A stretch of DNA of 64,000 nucleotides from Pseudarthrobacter sp. NBSH8 (GCF_014217545.1 NZ_CP043178.1:1922001-1986000); one strand, 5' to 3'. Positions 26,677-36,604 are shown, counted from the stretch's first letter. Numbers and translations are program-made. The notes: generated from the letters alone by a model not told the origin.

Positions 26677-29622
26677 ATGGTGGTGACACCGTGGGATGCC
26701 GGCGGCCCGGAGTTGGTAGGACGGGAAGCGGACTTGGCGCAACTGACCGAAGTCATCGGCGGTGTCTGCGCCGGGACAGCGATGACGTTCATCGTTGCCG
26801 GGGACGCCGGAGTCGGGAAGACCGCGCTCGTCAGCCGGGCGTGCGCGTCCGCTCCGCCGGAAGCGCTCATGCTGATCGGCGGCGCTCTACCGCTGGCGTC
26901 CGTGGACGTCCCGTTCCTTGCCTTAAGATCAGCATTCCGTGCGGCCCCGGCCAGCGGAGGCCAGGCACTGCGGCCGCCTGACTTGTCCGGCGATGCGCGT
27001 CCGGATTTGCTGGTCCAGATCGATGAGTGGCTCACGGCGCAAAGCCGTTTGCGGCCGGTGTTCCTGGTACTCGACGATCTCCACTGGGCGGACCAGAGCA
27101 CCCTCGATGTGCTGATGTACGTTCTGGCGGGCCCGGGCGACAGGCCGCTGGGTGTGATCGGGACTGTGCGGAGCAACGAAGTCCGCGCGGGAGGGGCACT
27201 TCACCAGTGGCTCACCGACATCCGGCGGCTGCCCCGGGTCCGCGTGCACCCATTGGGACCACTGGACCGGCCTGACACGGAGGCGCAGCTGAGCGGGCTC
27301 CTGGGCGTTCCAGCGCATCAGTCCCTTGTGAATGAAGTTTTCACCCGCTCGGCCGGAAACCCATATCTGAACCTGCTGCTCGTCACGGGGCTAAAGGCCG
27401 AGGCCCGGCATTTACCCCCCGGCTTCCCGCCCGATCTGAAGTCGGCGGTCCTGCGCTCATGGCGTGGGCTGTCGGCCGGAGCCCGCGAGTTGACGCAGAT
27501 CATGGCGCTTGGCGGCCGGGCGGCCGGCGCGATGGAACTGAGCGCGGTGGCTGGCTCCGCCGTCGAGCCCGATCGCGTGCGGCTGCTGCTGCGCTTGGCA
27601 ATGGAGTCGGGCCTGGTGGACCTTGCTCCGGACGGGACCTACTGGTTCCACCATCCGATCATCGCCGAAGTGCTGGAACAGGGGCTGGATGCAGGTGAGC
27701 GACGGCGGTGGCATTCGGCGTTCGCGGCCTTTTACGAGCGGCAGTTCGATGACGGTGCACCGCCCGACGTCGGCGTAGCCGTATCCCTCGCCGATCACTA
27801 TTATGCGGCGGGTAGAACTGCTGATGCCTACCGGTGGTCGCTTAGGGCGGCAGATCTGGCATCCGCTAACGGTGCTCTCAGTGATGCCCTGCGGCTCCTG
27901 CGGCGTGCCGTGCAACTGAGGGACACCTTGCCTAGCGAATTGGAACGGCCGCGTGAGCTTTGGAACAGGCTCCGTGCCGCAGCCCGGGAAGCCGGGGCAT
28001 TACTCACGGAGCTTGAGGCCATCGAGGCGTTGTTGGCGTACGTTGACGCCTTGGCCGAGCCGCTGGAAGTGTCCCACCTGATGGTGCGCCGTATGCATCT
28101 CCAGTTCTCCACGGGGCAAACCTTCCTTCCGATGGCCGACATCCGGGAAGCAGTCCGGCTGTCCGCCACGGCACCGGACAGCTGGGAGCACGCCTTCGCG
28201 TTAGCGGAACTGGTCCACGCGAGTATGTGGCATGATGAGCCTGGCCAGGAGGCCTCGTCACGGCAGGCGCTCGCCCTTGCCCGTGAGACAGGCAATCACC
28301 TGGCACTTTCATACGCGCTGACCGCGGCGGCCATCGTGGCGAACCTGGCCAGCCGGTCCGCCGAATCACGCAACCTGGCGGCCGAAGGAGCCCTGGAAGC
28401 GGTCCAGGCCCATGATTTCTGGGCGTACGTGCATGCCACATACTGGACGGCCAACGCCCAGGGCCCTTGGACCAGCGAGGAGTACGCGGTCCTCCTGCGT
28501 CGGGCTCGGCAGGAAATGATGGAACAGGGGGCACCCCATACGTACATCGCCAAGATCGCGGCCGACGAGGCGGCCAGCTACCTGGCTGTCGGCGAATGGC
28601 GGGAGTGCCGGGCGGCCCTGCGGATCGCACTGAGCTTTGATCCCGGCCCGATGGGCGAAGTGAGCGTGCGGCTCACCGCTGCGCGGCTGGCACAGCTCCA
28701 AGGTAGGAACGACGACGCCGGCATCCACCTCGACCGGGCGGACGAGCTGAACCACTTAAACCAGGAAAACTCCGCACGCCTCAATCTGGACTTTGACGCC
28801 GTCCGTGCCGAAGTACTTGTGGCCGCGGGTCGGCCGAAACTAGCCTTCGCAGCGGCCATGGCAGGCGCCACCGCCCCGGGGCCGCCACCCACCATGTGCG
28901 AGTGGCTGCTGCCGTTGGCTGCCCGTGCGCTCGCCGACCAGGCGCAGCTGGCCAGAGACCTGGGCGGCCCCACTGTGGAACTGCTGGTTGCTGCCAAGGA
29001 ACTCGAGGAACGCTTTCCCGGCGTCCTTCACGAGCCTCCGGGCCAATCGGCGTTCTACTTCCGGCAAGTGGCGGCTTTCGAACTCCTTTACAGCACCGAA
29101 CTGGGCAGGGTCCGGAACGAGCCAGGCAGCGCGGCGGCATGGGCACGAACAACGGATGCCTTTCGTGCGGCGCACCTGCCGTGGGAAGAGGCCTACGCCT
29201 GCAGGCGGGCCGTGGAAGCGCTGCTCCTCCAAAAGCACCATCGGAACCCCCAAGCCGGTGGACTCCTCCGCCGGGGGCTGACTCTGGCGGCGGACCTTGA
29301 GTCGGTCCCCATCAGGGTGGCCCTGGAGCGCCTTGCCGCCCAGGCGAGGATTTCGGTGGCGCCGGTGACGCCGTGGCCGCAGCCCCACGAAGCCAGATTG
29401 CCGGGACTGACGCCCAGGGAGCAGGAAATCCTGGAACATGTGATGGCCGGCAGGACCTACAGCGAAATTGCACGGGGGTTGATGATAAGCGAGAAAACCG
29501 TCAGCTCGCACATCTCGAACCTTCTCCGGAAGACGGGCGCAGCCAACCGGGTGGACCTTGCGCGGCTGGCATCGGGGGCGAAATCAGTCAGCCATGGACG
29601 CATCACCCGCGGCTCCGCATGA
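26677..29622 (+). CDS. LuxR-family ATPase regulator (LAL type)
   Basis: About 981 residues from ATG at 26677; an in-frame opening extends further up without a good ribosome site. An N-terminal AAA/NACHT-like ATPase shows Walker A (AGDAGVGKT) and Walker B (VFLVLDDLHWAD). A long helical repeat region resembling TPR follows. The last 65 residues form a LuxR/GerE helix-turn-helix (LTPREQEILEHVMAGRTYSE and ISEKTVSSHISNLLRKT). Proteins of this class activate transcription after binding an inducer and ATP. The inducer and targets are not evident. Confidence 0.92.
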   Translation: MVVTPWDAGGPELVGREADLAQLTEVIGGVCAGTAMTFIVAGDAGVGKTALVSRACASAPPEALMLIGGALPLASVDVPFLALRSAFRAAPASGGQALRPPDLSGDARPDLLVQIDEWLTAQSRLRPVFLVLDDLHWADQSTLDVLMYVLAGPGDRPLGVIGTVRSNEVRAGGALHQWLTDIRRLPRVRVHPLGPLDRPDTEAQLSGLLGVPAHQSLVNEVFTRSAGNPYLNLLLVTGLKAEARHLPPGFPPDLKSAVLRSWRGLSAGARELTQIMALGGRAAGAMELSAVAGSAVEPDRVRLLLRLAMESGLVDLAPDGTYWFHHPIIAEVLEQGLDAGERRRWHSAFAAFYERQFDDGAPPDVGVAVSLADHYYAAGRTADAYRWSLRAADLASANGALSDALRLLRRAVQLRDTLPSELERPRELWNRLRAAAREAGALLTELEAIEALLAYVDALAEPLEVSHLMVRRMHLQFSTGQTFLPMADIREAVRLSATAPDSWEHAFALAELVHASMWHDEPGQEASSRQALALARETGNHLALSYALTAAAIVANLASRSAESRNLAAEGALEAVQAHDFWAYVHATYWTANAQGPWTSEEYAVLLRRARQEMMEQGAPHTYIAKIAADEAASYLAVGEWRECRAALRIALSFDPGPMGEVSVRLTAARLAQLQGRNDDAGIHLDRADELNHLNQENSARLNLDFDAVRAEVLVAAGRPKLAFAAAMAGATAPGPPPTMCEWLLPLAARALADQAQLARDLGGPTVELLVAAKELEERFPGVLHEPPGQSAFYFRQVAAFELLYSTELGRVRNEPGSAAAWARTTDAFRAAHLPWEEAYACRRAVEALLLQKHHRNPQAGGLLRRGLTLAADLESVPIRVALERLAAQARISVAPVTPWPQPHEARLPGLTPREQEILEHVMAGRTYSEIARGLMISEKTVSSHISNLLRKTGAANRVDLARLASGAKSVSHGRITRGSA

Positions 29623-30280
29623 ACTCGGCAACCGTCGGCGCCAGCGACGCTCCGATCTCTACAGCATCGCGCTTCTTTCCTGCGACGGCGAAGGAGTGGT
29701 CACCGCCGTCGATCCAGACAAGGACAGCGGATGGGCCGATCCGGGAGACCACACCCTCAAGCAGATCCGGCGTCGCGAAGGTGTCGCGGGTGCCCTGCAG
29801 GAACAACATGGGGAGGGTTAGCCCGTAGAGGTGCTCGTCGCGGAGCTTTTCCGGCTTGCCGGGCGGATGGAGGGGATAGCCAAGATAGACGAGTCCGGCA
29901 GTATCCATTCCCTCGGCAACGGCCATGGACGCCATCCGGCCGCCGAACGATTTACCGGCGGCCCACACCGGTCCGGTATCACCGTGCTCGGTTCCTCGCC
30001 GCGTTGCTTCATGCATGGCGGCGCGCCAGGCGGCGATGGCTGCGGGCGGCCGGTCCGGGAATTTCCGGCCGGCCTCGCGGTAGGGGAAGTTGAAGCGCAA
30101 GGTGGCGACGCCGCCGTCGTTTAATGCCCGGGTGAACCCGCTCAGGAAAGGGTGCTCCATGCCCGCCCCGGCCCCGTGCGCCACCACCAGAGTCCCCACG
30201 GGGCTGTCCGGGCGGGCGTACACGCCGGAGACCTCAAGATCGCCGACGGGGAAGGTGACAGGGAATTCAGCTACGGCCAT
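29603..30280 (-). CDS. Alpha/beta hydrolase, KANL3/TEX30-like
   Basis: 225 residues from ATG at 30280. VVAHGAGAGMEHPF is the oxyanion region; the nucleophile Ser is in AAGKSFGGRMAS; the acid and His are likely in FLQGTRDTFATP and DGGDHSFAVAGKK. This matches the dienelactone hydrolase-like KANL3/TEX30 group. Its 3' end overlaps that of the LuxR-type gene by 20 bases in convergent orientation. Substrate unknown. Confidence 0.88.
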   Translation of the reverse strand: MAVAEFPVTFPVGDLEVSGVYARPDSPVGTLVVAHGAGAGMEHPFLSGFTRALNDGGVATLRFNFPYREAGRKFPDRPPAAIAAWRAAMHEATRRGTEHGDTGPVWAAGKSFGGRMASMAVAEGMDTAGLVYLGYPLHPPGKPEKLRDEHLYGLTLPMLFLQGTRDTFATPDLLEGVVSRIGPSAVLVWIDGGDHSFAVAGKKRDAVEIGASLAPTVAEFMRSRG

Positions 30281-30359
30281 AGGTCCATGATGCCGGATCA
30301 CCGGCAGCCCTGGGCGCCGACGTGCTGACGCCATGCGCGGCTCAGGGTAGGTTGTCCCC

Positions 30360-31382
30360 ATGGCGAGCGAACAGACCACCCTCACTGTCCCGGGACCGCA
30401 CGGCGAGCGCGAAATGCGCGTTTCCAGCCCCAGCAGGGTGCTCTGGCCGGAACTCGGCCTGACCAAGCTGGACCTCGCACGCTACATGGTGGATGTGGGG
30501 GAGGCGTTCATTGCCGCGAACGGTGACCGGCCGGTGGCACTGCAGAGGTTCTCCGAAAACGTCGAGGGGGACCAGTTCTTTTCCAAAAACCCGCCCAAGG
30601 GAACACCTGACTTCATCCGCTCAGTGAATGTGACGTTTCCGAGCGCACGCTCGCACCCCATGCTGGCCCTGGACGAACCCGCCGCGGCTGTATGGGCGGT
30701 GCAGATGAATACGGTGGTGTTCCACCCATGGCCCTCGCATACCGAAAACACCGACAATCCTGACCAGCTGCGCATCGATCTTGACCCCCAGCCGGGCACG
30801 GACTTCGGCGACGCCGTCCCGGCCGCCCTGGCGCTGAAGGAGGTGCTGGCGGAGGCCGGGTTGGAAACGTTCATCAAGACATCGGGGAACCGCGGCCTGC
30901 ACGTCTACGCACCCATCGAGCCCACCCACGAATTCCTGGACGTCCGCCACGCCGTGATCGCCGCGGCCCGCGAGCTGGAGCGGCGGATGCCGGACAAGGT
31001 GACCACGGCCTGGTGGAAGGAGGAACGGGGCGTGAAGGTGTTCCTGGACTTCAACCAGGCGAACCGGGACCGAACCATCGCCGGCGCGTACAGCCCCCGC
31101 GCGCTGGCCCATGCGCCGGTCTCCTGCCCAATCAGCTGGGACGAACTGGGCAACGCGGATCCCAAGAACTACACCATCCTGACGGTCCCGGAACGGGTGA
31201 GGACCGTGGGAGATCCCTGGGCAGACATGAAGGCGCATCCGGGCACCATGGACGTGCTGTTGGAGTGGTGGGAACGGGACCTGAAAGCCGGCCTCGGCGA
31301 ACTGCCCTTCCCGCCCGACTACCCGAAGATGCCCGGTGAGCCCCCGCGGGTGCAGCCGAGCCGGGCCCGCAAGGTGGGCTGA
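30360..31382 (+). CDS. LigD-type DNA polymerase/primase domain, stand-alone
   Basis: 340 residues, an archaeo-eukaryotic primase-like PolDom of the bacterial non-homologous end-joining system. Catalytic acids lie in LRIDLDPQPGTDF and VKVFLDFNQA; the 5'-phosphate pocket region is FIKTSGNRGLHVYAP. There is no ligase or phosphoesterase domain in this gene. It would fill or extend broken DNA ends together with Ku and a ligase encoded elsewhere. No ku gene is in the window. Confidence 0.93.
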   Translation: MASEQTTLTVPGPHGEREMRVSSPSRVLWPELGLTKLDLARYMVDVGEAFIAANGDRPVALQRFSENVEGDQFFSKNPPKGTPDFIRSVNVTFPSARSHPMLALDEPAAAVWAVQMNTVVFHPWPSHTENTDNPDQLRIDLDPQPGTDFGDAVPAALALKEVLAEAGLETFIKTSGNRGLHVYAPIEPTHEFLDVRHAVIAAARELERRMPDKVTTAWWKEERGVKVFLDFNQANRDRTIAGAYSPRALAHAPVSCPISWDELGNADPKNYTILTVPERVRTVGDPWADMKAHPGTMDVLLEWWERDLKAGLGELPFPPDYPKMPGEPPRVQPSRARKVG

Positions 31383-31417
31383 GACCGTTGGAGCCGGCCC
31401 CGTATGCGGGGAAGGGT

Positions 31418-32038
31418 TTACTCGAACCGGGACGGGTCCCCGGTGCCCCGGCGCACCACCTCGGCCACGCCGCTGGAATAGTCGATCACGGTGGTGGGCT
31501 CGGCCCCGCAGTCGCCGGAATCGATGACAGCGTCCACCTCGTGTTCGAGCCGTTCCTTGATTTCCCAGCCCTGGGTCAGCGGGTCTTCCTCATCCGGGAG
31601 CAGCAGGGTGCTGGAGAGCAGCGGCTCACCAAGCTCAGCCAGCAGTGCCTGGACCACCCGGTTGTCCGGGATCCGAACGCCTACTGTCTTTTTCTTGGGG
31701 TGCAGCAGCCGGCGCGGAACTTCCTTGGTGGCAGGCAGGATAAACGTGTAGCTGCCGGGAGTGACGGCCTTGATGGCGCGGAAAACGTCGTTGCCGATGT
31801 TTACGAACTGGCCCAGCTGGGCGAAGTCCTTGCACACCAGCGTGAAGTGGTGCTTGTCATCGAGTTTGCGGATATTCCGGATCCGGTCCAGCGCGTCCTT
31901 GTTGCCCAGTTGGGCCCCGAGGGCGTAGCAGGAGTCTGTGGGGTAGGCGATCAGCCCGCCGTCGAGCACGATTTTCACGGCCTGGGTGATGGCGCGGGGC
32001 TGGGGATCCTGGGGGTGAACGTCAAAGTATCTTGCCAT
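31418..32038 (-). CDS. YciO/Sua5/YrdC family protein
   Basis: 206 residues with the YrdC fold: IAYPTDSCYALGAQLGNKDA, LDRIRNIRKLDDKHHFTLVC, SYTFILPATKEVP and VGVRIPDNRVVQALL. It is related to threonylcarbamoyl-AMP synthase, which acts in t6A modification of tRNA. The KxR/S-x-N signature that marks true Sua5/TsaC is not clearly present, so the YciO branch is more likely. Role uncertain. Confidence 0.88.
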   Translation of the reverse strand: MARYFDVHPQDPQPRAITQAVKIVLDGGLIAYPTDSCYALGAQLGNKDALDRIRNIRKLDDKHHFTLVCKDFAQLGQFVNIGNDVFRAIKAVTPGSYTFILPATKEVPRRLLHPKKKTVGVRIPDNRVVQALLAELGEPLLSSTLLLPDEEDPLTQGWEIKERLEHEVDAVIDSGDCGAEPTTVIDYSSGVAEVVRRGTGDPSRFE

Positions 32039-32179
32039 GCTCCTGAGCCTACGACAATTGCCGTCCCGGCCAGAAGACCGGCACGGCTCCGTGCGTACGA
32101 CGCCGGTGCCGTATAGGTTCAGGGCGTAAAGGTTCAGTCAGGGCGCTAAGTACTGGGCGGGCGAAGGAAAGGTGGCGGC

Positions 32180-32935
32180 ATGCCGGTGTGGCTTCAGGCG
32201 TTATTGTGGGGAACCGTGGCCGGTGCTGCGCTGGTGTTGGGGGCGGCCGCGTCGTGGAAATGGTCTATTCCGTCCAAACTTGTCTCCACGATCATGTCCT
32301 TCGGGGCGGGCGTGCTGATTTCGGCCCTGGCGTTCGAGCTCGTCGCTGAGGCGGTTGAGGGAGGAGGCCTGTGGCCCACGGTGACCGGATTCCTGTCCGG
32401 TTCCGTGGCTTACGTAGGGGCGAACATGCTCCTGGCCCGGGCCGGCGCGAAACACCGCAAACGCTCAGGCGGCCAGCAACCGTCGGAGCAGGAGAGCCCC
32501 GGCAGCGGCACGGCCATCGCCTTCGGCGCCCTGCTCGACGGGGTCCCGGAGTCCATAGTGCTCGGTGTCGGACTCATCACCGCAGGATCGGTCAGTCCGG
32601 CCATGCTTGCGGCTGTGTTCATCTCCAACGTTCCCGAGGGTCTGTCCGGTACTGCGGGGATGAAAAAGGCAGGCCGCAGTACCGGATACATTTTTGGGGT
32701 GTGGGGAGGCATTGCTGTGTTGTCCGGGCTCGCCTCGCTGATCGGGTTCGTGGCGCTGGAGAACGCGCCGGACGCCGTCGTCGCCTTCATTACCGCGATC
32801 GCGGCAGGCGGGATCCTGGCGATGCTCGCCGACACCATGATCCCCGAGGCGTTCGAGGAGCATCACAACCTCACGGGACTGACCGCTTCCGTCGGGTTCC
32901 TGACGGCCTTCACAGTCCACCAGCTCGGGGGGTGA
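32180..32935 (+). CDS. ZIP family metal transporter
   Basis: 251 residues with about eight membrane segments. Metal-site residues lie in the paired segments FGALLDGVPESIVLGVGL (TM4) and AVFISNVPEGLSGTAGM (TM5). The loop between TM3 and TM4 is short and basic (KHRKRSGG). It probably imports zinc or another divalent cation. GGAAAGG lies before the start. Confidence 0.9.
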   Translation: MPVWLQALLWGTVAGAALVLGAAASWKWSIPSKLVSTIMSFGAGVLISALAFELVAEAVEGGGLWPTVTGFLSGSVAYVGANMLLARAGAKHRKRSGGQQPSEQESPGSGTAIAFGALLDGVPESIVLGVGLITAGSVSPAMLAAVFISNVPEGLSGTAGMKKAGRSTGYIFGVWGGIAVLSGLASLIGFVALENAPDAVVAFITAIAAGGILAMLADTMIPEAFEEHHNLTGLTASVGFLTAFTVHQLGG

Positions 32936-32936
32936 C

Positions 32937-33712
32937 CTACCGCCGTCGGACGGTCATCCCAAGCACCCACGGCCGCTTGGTGACATCCGGTTCGGCTTCG
33001 CGCAGGATCTCGCGCGTCACTGGAGCGATCTCGCCTTCGCCCAGCACCAGGAAGCGCAGGAGGTTCACGGCAGGATTTCCTTCGGTCCAGCGGAAGTAGA
33101 CGTGCGGCATCAGCCCGGTCACATCACGGATATGAAGGAGCACCGAAGCGTTGGTGTTGGGGACGCCCGGTCCGTGCACCTCCAGGACGGCAAACCCGTG
33201 CCGCACTACGCCCCGGACCTCCAGGGCCGTCTCGAAGTCGGACGAATCATCCACAATGACTTCCAGGAACAGTGTCCGGTAGTCGGCGGGGAAGTGGCTT
33301 GCTTCGGTGGCGGACGCCAGTTTCTGCCGGTAGGCGTCCGCTGACTGGCGCAGGGGTTCATGGGCGATGATCCCGATGGGCCCGGCCAGGTTCTCCGCCA
33401 TGAACTCCAGGGCCTGGGTGTCCAGACGGACGTGCGTGGCGTGCAGTTCGAACGAGCGCAGCACCCTGGAGAGCAGGGAGATGCTGATGATTCCCAAAAT
33501 GAAGAAACCGGCAATCCGGATTCCTTCGGGACGTTCAAAGATATTGGTGACCGTGGTGTAGAGAAAAAGCACTGTGATGATGCCAAAGCCGACCGTGCGC
33601 TTACGCTGCTGCAGCCGGCGGCACCGTGGAAGCCCGGGTGGTCCGTGGTGCGGGGGACGTAGATGTCCAGGTGGTTCCCCGCGTCCCCTCCCAACAGAAC
33701 GCACCGTGCCCG
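32937..33712 (-). pseudogene. 3' remnant of an APC-type permease gene
   Basis: The last 200 codons are intact: RTVGFGIITVLFLYTTVTNI (membrane segment), IAGFFILGIISISLLSRVLR (membrane segment) and a soluble tail ending in VLGMTVRRR. Upstream the sense continues in another frame (NHLDIYVPRTTDHPGFHG, about 33655-33710), so there is a frameshift near 33610. It then stops abruptly where kdpD-like sequence begins on the other strand. At least the first ten membrane segments are missing. It resembles Arthrobacter APC permeases with a C-terminal soluble domain. Confidence 0.7.
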
Positions 33713-33714
33713 CG

Positions 33715-35240
33715 GCCTGACCTTGGCCGGACGAGAGTTGGTATTGGCTTTGCGCTCGCAGCAGCCCTGCCGGTACTGCTGCAGCTGCTGCTCGCAACCT
33801 TCGACCACAGCGTTGCCACCGCCGTCTTGACCCAGCTTGCGGGCGCCGTTGCAGTGGCGCTGATGGGCGGGTTGTGGCCGGGCGGTCGTCGGCGCGCTGT
33901 GGAGCAGCGTGCTGGTGAACTACTTTTCCACGCCGCCCTTGGGGGACCTAGCAATCAGTGATCCGCAGGATTTCCTCTCCCTGGGCGTTTTCGTGGGGGT
34001 TTCAGTGGCTGTCGCCGGCGTCGTGGACCGGTCTGCCCGCCGGTCCAAGGAGGCTGCCCGCGCCCAGGCGGAGGCGGCTACGCTGGGCGACCTGGCGCTG
34101 GGCGCCTCCCGCTCGGAGGACACCCTGGACGGGATCCTGGCGGAGGCCCTGGACGTTTTTGGGGCCGCCGGTGCCGGCGTGTTCAGCTGCCGGGACGGCG
34201 CGGTGGAAGGTTCCGGCCCGGCGGTGGAAACCTCCGGAGTCCGCGGCGGGGACGGCCGGGTCTGGCGACTGGTGGCAGGGACGGGGGAAACCACCGGGTG
34301 GGAGCGTGGCGTCACCGGCCTGCCGGGCAGCACTGCAGAACCGGTCGACGACGACACCCTGCTGGTGCTGTTCGGCCGGAAGGTGCCGGCGGCGGAAAGC
34401 AGGCTCCTGGGCGCGCTTGCGGTCCACCTGAAAGCCCAGCTGGAACGCCGCCAGCTGGCCGTCAGCCGGCGCGAGGTGCTGCGGCTGGCCGAAGGGAACA
34501 CCATGCGTACGGCAATCCTGCGTGCGGTGTCCCATGACCTGCGGACCCCGCTGGCCGGGATCAAACTCGCCGCCGGCGGCCTGCTGCAGCGGACCGTCAC
34601 CTACACCCCGGCGGAGGAAAGGGAGCTGCTGGAAACCATTGACGAATGCACGGACCGGCTGGACCAGCTGGTGGGAAACCTCCTGGACATGTCAAGGATC
34701 ACCGCCGATTCCGTCCGGCCACTGCTCGGACCCGCACGGTGGAGCGAGGTTGTTGCCCCGGCACTGCGCGGGCTCCCGGACGGTACGGTCCGGGTGGAGT
34801 TGCCGGCCAACATGCCCACAGTCGAGGCCGATCCGGTGCTGCTGGAGCGCAGTATCGCGAATATTGTGGAAAACGCCGTCAAATAAGCGCCGGGTTCGGG
34901 GATCACCATCACCGGCGCTTCCGAGCGCATGGGCGCCGCCACCCTGGACGGCTATCCGTCCGGCTAACTGCGGATCATCGATCACGGCGCAGGTGTGCCC
35001 GCCGGGAAGGTGCTGGAGATGTTCCGGCCGTTCCAGCGGCTCCACGACCGGCCCCAGACTACCGGGGTGGGACTGGGCCTGTCCGTAGCTGACGGTTTCG
35101 TCAAAGCCATGGGCGGCACGCTGACCGCACAGGAGACGCCCGGCGGCGGACTCACCATGGTGATCGGGCTGGCCCTGTCGACCGGCTCACCGGGCGCGCG
35201 CCATGCGGCGGGGCGGCCGCGTGGCGCGGAGGCCACATGA
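33715..35240 (+). pseudogene. kdpD: kdpD sensor kinase, truncated with frameshift and two stops
   Basis: Similarity starts in the membrane region (FALAAALPVLLQLLLATFD). The N-terminal KdpD and USP-like domains are gone. An extra G near 33881 shifts the frame between GGLWP and VVGALWSSVLVNYFSTPPL. The H-box is intact (LRAVSHDLRTPLAGIKLA). Just after the N-box (IANIVENAVK) there is a TAA at 34884, in place of an expected Tyr. A second TAA lies at 34965, before LRIIDHGAGVPAG. The G-box (TTGVGLGLSVADGFV) is still readable. Function is almost certainly lost. The stop overlaps kdpE by four bases (ATGA). Confidence 0.88.
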
Positions 35241-35956
35241 ACACGGAACACAGGGGGTCTCCCGGCACGCAGGGCGGCCGCCGCACTGGTGTCCTCGTGG
35301 TCGACGACGATCCGCACCTGCTGAAAGCGCTCCGGATCACGCTCCAGGCCCACGGCTACGCCGTGGACACAGCGTCCGACGGCGGCACCGCCTTGCGTGC
35401 CGCATCCCACCGTCCGCCTGACGTGCTGATCCTGGACCTGGGACTGCCGGACCTGGATGGAGCGGAAGTCCTGCGGGAACTCCGCCGGTGGAGCACCCTG
35501 CCGGTGCTGGTGCTGTCCGCACGCCACGGCTCGTCGGACAAGGTCGACGCCCTGGACGCCGGTGCGGACGATTACATCACGAAGCCGTTCGGACTGGAGG
35601 AGCTGTTGGCCCGCCTGCGTGCGCTCCTCCGCCGCGTTCCGGAACGTGCATCGGTGCCCACGGTGGCCGCATCCTCCTTCACCGTGGACTTGGCCCGGCG
35701 GCAGGTCACGAGGGAGGGGAACGTTGTCCGGCTGACGCCGACCGAATGGAACATCCTGGAACTCCTGGTCCGGAACCCTTCGCGGTTGGTGACCCAGCAG
35801 CAGCTCCTTCTGGACGTCTGGGGACCGGCTTACGAAACGGAAGCCAACTACCTGCGCGTGTATATGGCGCAGTTGCGGCGGAAGCTGGAGGTCGACCCCG
35901 CGAAGCCCCGCCACCTGCTGACCGAACCCGGCGTGGGGTACCGGTTTTTGCCCTGA
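35237..35956 (+). CDS. kdpE: KdpE response regulator, orphan
   Basis: 239 residues, OmpR/PhoB type. Receiver: acidic pocket VVDDDPH, phospho-acceptor Asp in LILDLGLPDLDG, Lys in YITKPFGL. C-terminal winged helix: RLTPTEWNILELLVRN and YLRVYMAQLRRKLEV. GGAGG precedes the ATG. In other bacteria KdpE turns on the high-affinity potassium pump kdpFABC under KdpD control. Here the partner kinase is broken and no kdpABC is present, so its target and input are unclear. Confidence 0.93.
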   Translation: MNTEHRGSPGTQGGRRTGVLVVDDDPHLLKALRITLQAHGYAVDTASDGGTALRAASHRPPDVLILDLGLPDLDGAEVLRELRRWSTLPVLVLSARHGSSDKVDALDAGADDYITKPFGLEELLARLRALLRRVPERASVPTVAASSFTVDLARRQVTREGNVVRLTPTEWNILELLVRNPSRLVTQQQLLLDVWGPAYETEANYLRVYMAQLRRKLEVDPAKPRHLLTEPGVGYRFLP

Positions 35957-36066
35957 ACCCGACAGGAAATCGGGGTCCCATAAGCCTATGAACGCGGATG
36001 TAAGTGCGGCAGGATGTTGACTGTTTCCGAATCCGTTTCACGTCCGCACCACAAGGAGAATCGGCC

Positions 36067-36498
36067 ATGCCAATGACGCTCAACCCCTACCTTGGCTTCC
36101 GCGAGAACGCCCGGGAGGCGATGACCTTCTATCAGTCCGTGTTCGGCGGCGACCTGGCCCTCAGCACTTTCGGGGAGTTCCACGCCAGCGAAGATCCGGC
36201 GGAAGCCGACAAGATCATGCACGGCATGCTGACGGCCAGCAACGGCCTGGTTCTAATGGGGGCTGACACGCCCAATGGCATGGACCTCCCGACCGGCAGC
36301 TCCATTTCGGTTTCCCTCAGCGGCGACGACGAAGCTGAACTGCGCGGCTACTGGGACAAGCTGTCCGCCGACGGCGGCACTGTCACCGTTCCGCTCGAAC
36401 CGGCGCCCTGGGGTGACATCTTCGGCATGTGCACCGACCGGTTCGGAACTGCCTGGTTGGTCAATGTCAACAACCCGCAGGCGGCTCCCGCGTCATAG
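36067..36498 (+). CDS. VOC family protein (PhnB/glyoxalase-like)
   Basis: 143 residues from ATG at 36067 with AAGGAGA upstream. Starts MTLNPYLGFRENAREAMTFY and includes FGGDLALSTFGEF and FGMCTDRFGTAWLVNVN. This matches PhnB-like members of the vicinal oxygen chelate superfamily. The exact reaction is unknown; members of this group are small dimeric metal-binding or resistance-like proteins. Confidence 0.9.
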   Translation: MPMTLNPYLGFRENAREAMTFYQSVFGGDLALSTFGEFHASEDPAEADKIMHGMLTASNGLVLMGADTPNGMDLPTGSSISVSLSGDDEAELRGYWDKLSADGGTVTVPLEPAPWGDIFGMCTDRFGTAWLVNVNNPQAAPAS

Positions 36499-36524
36499 GT
36501 GCTGCTGCCAGCCAAACCTACAAG

Positions 36525-36562
36525 AACGGAACAGCGGCGGGTTAGCCCGCCGCTGTTCCGTT
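36525..36562. terminator. Rho-independent terminator
   Basis: Perfect 17-bp stem (36525-36541 with 36546-36562), 4-base loop ttag, ending in TT. It lies between the VOC gene and the convergent gentisate operon and likely ends both. Confidence 0.85.
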
Positions 36563-36604
36563 TTCCTGACTGTTGGTGCTGCTTCTGCTACACGAAGGTC
36601 AGGT

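Noticed and set aside
34884..34967. Stop codon recoding in kdpD
   Set aside because: Two TAA codons plus a frameshift and loss of the N terminus show gene decay. Intact genes in the window use ordinary stops.
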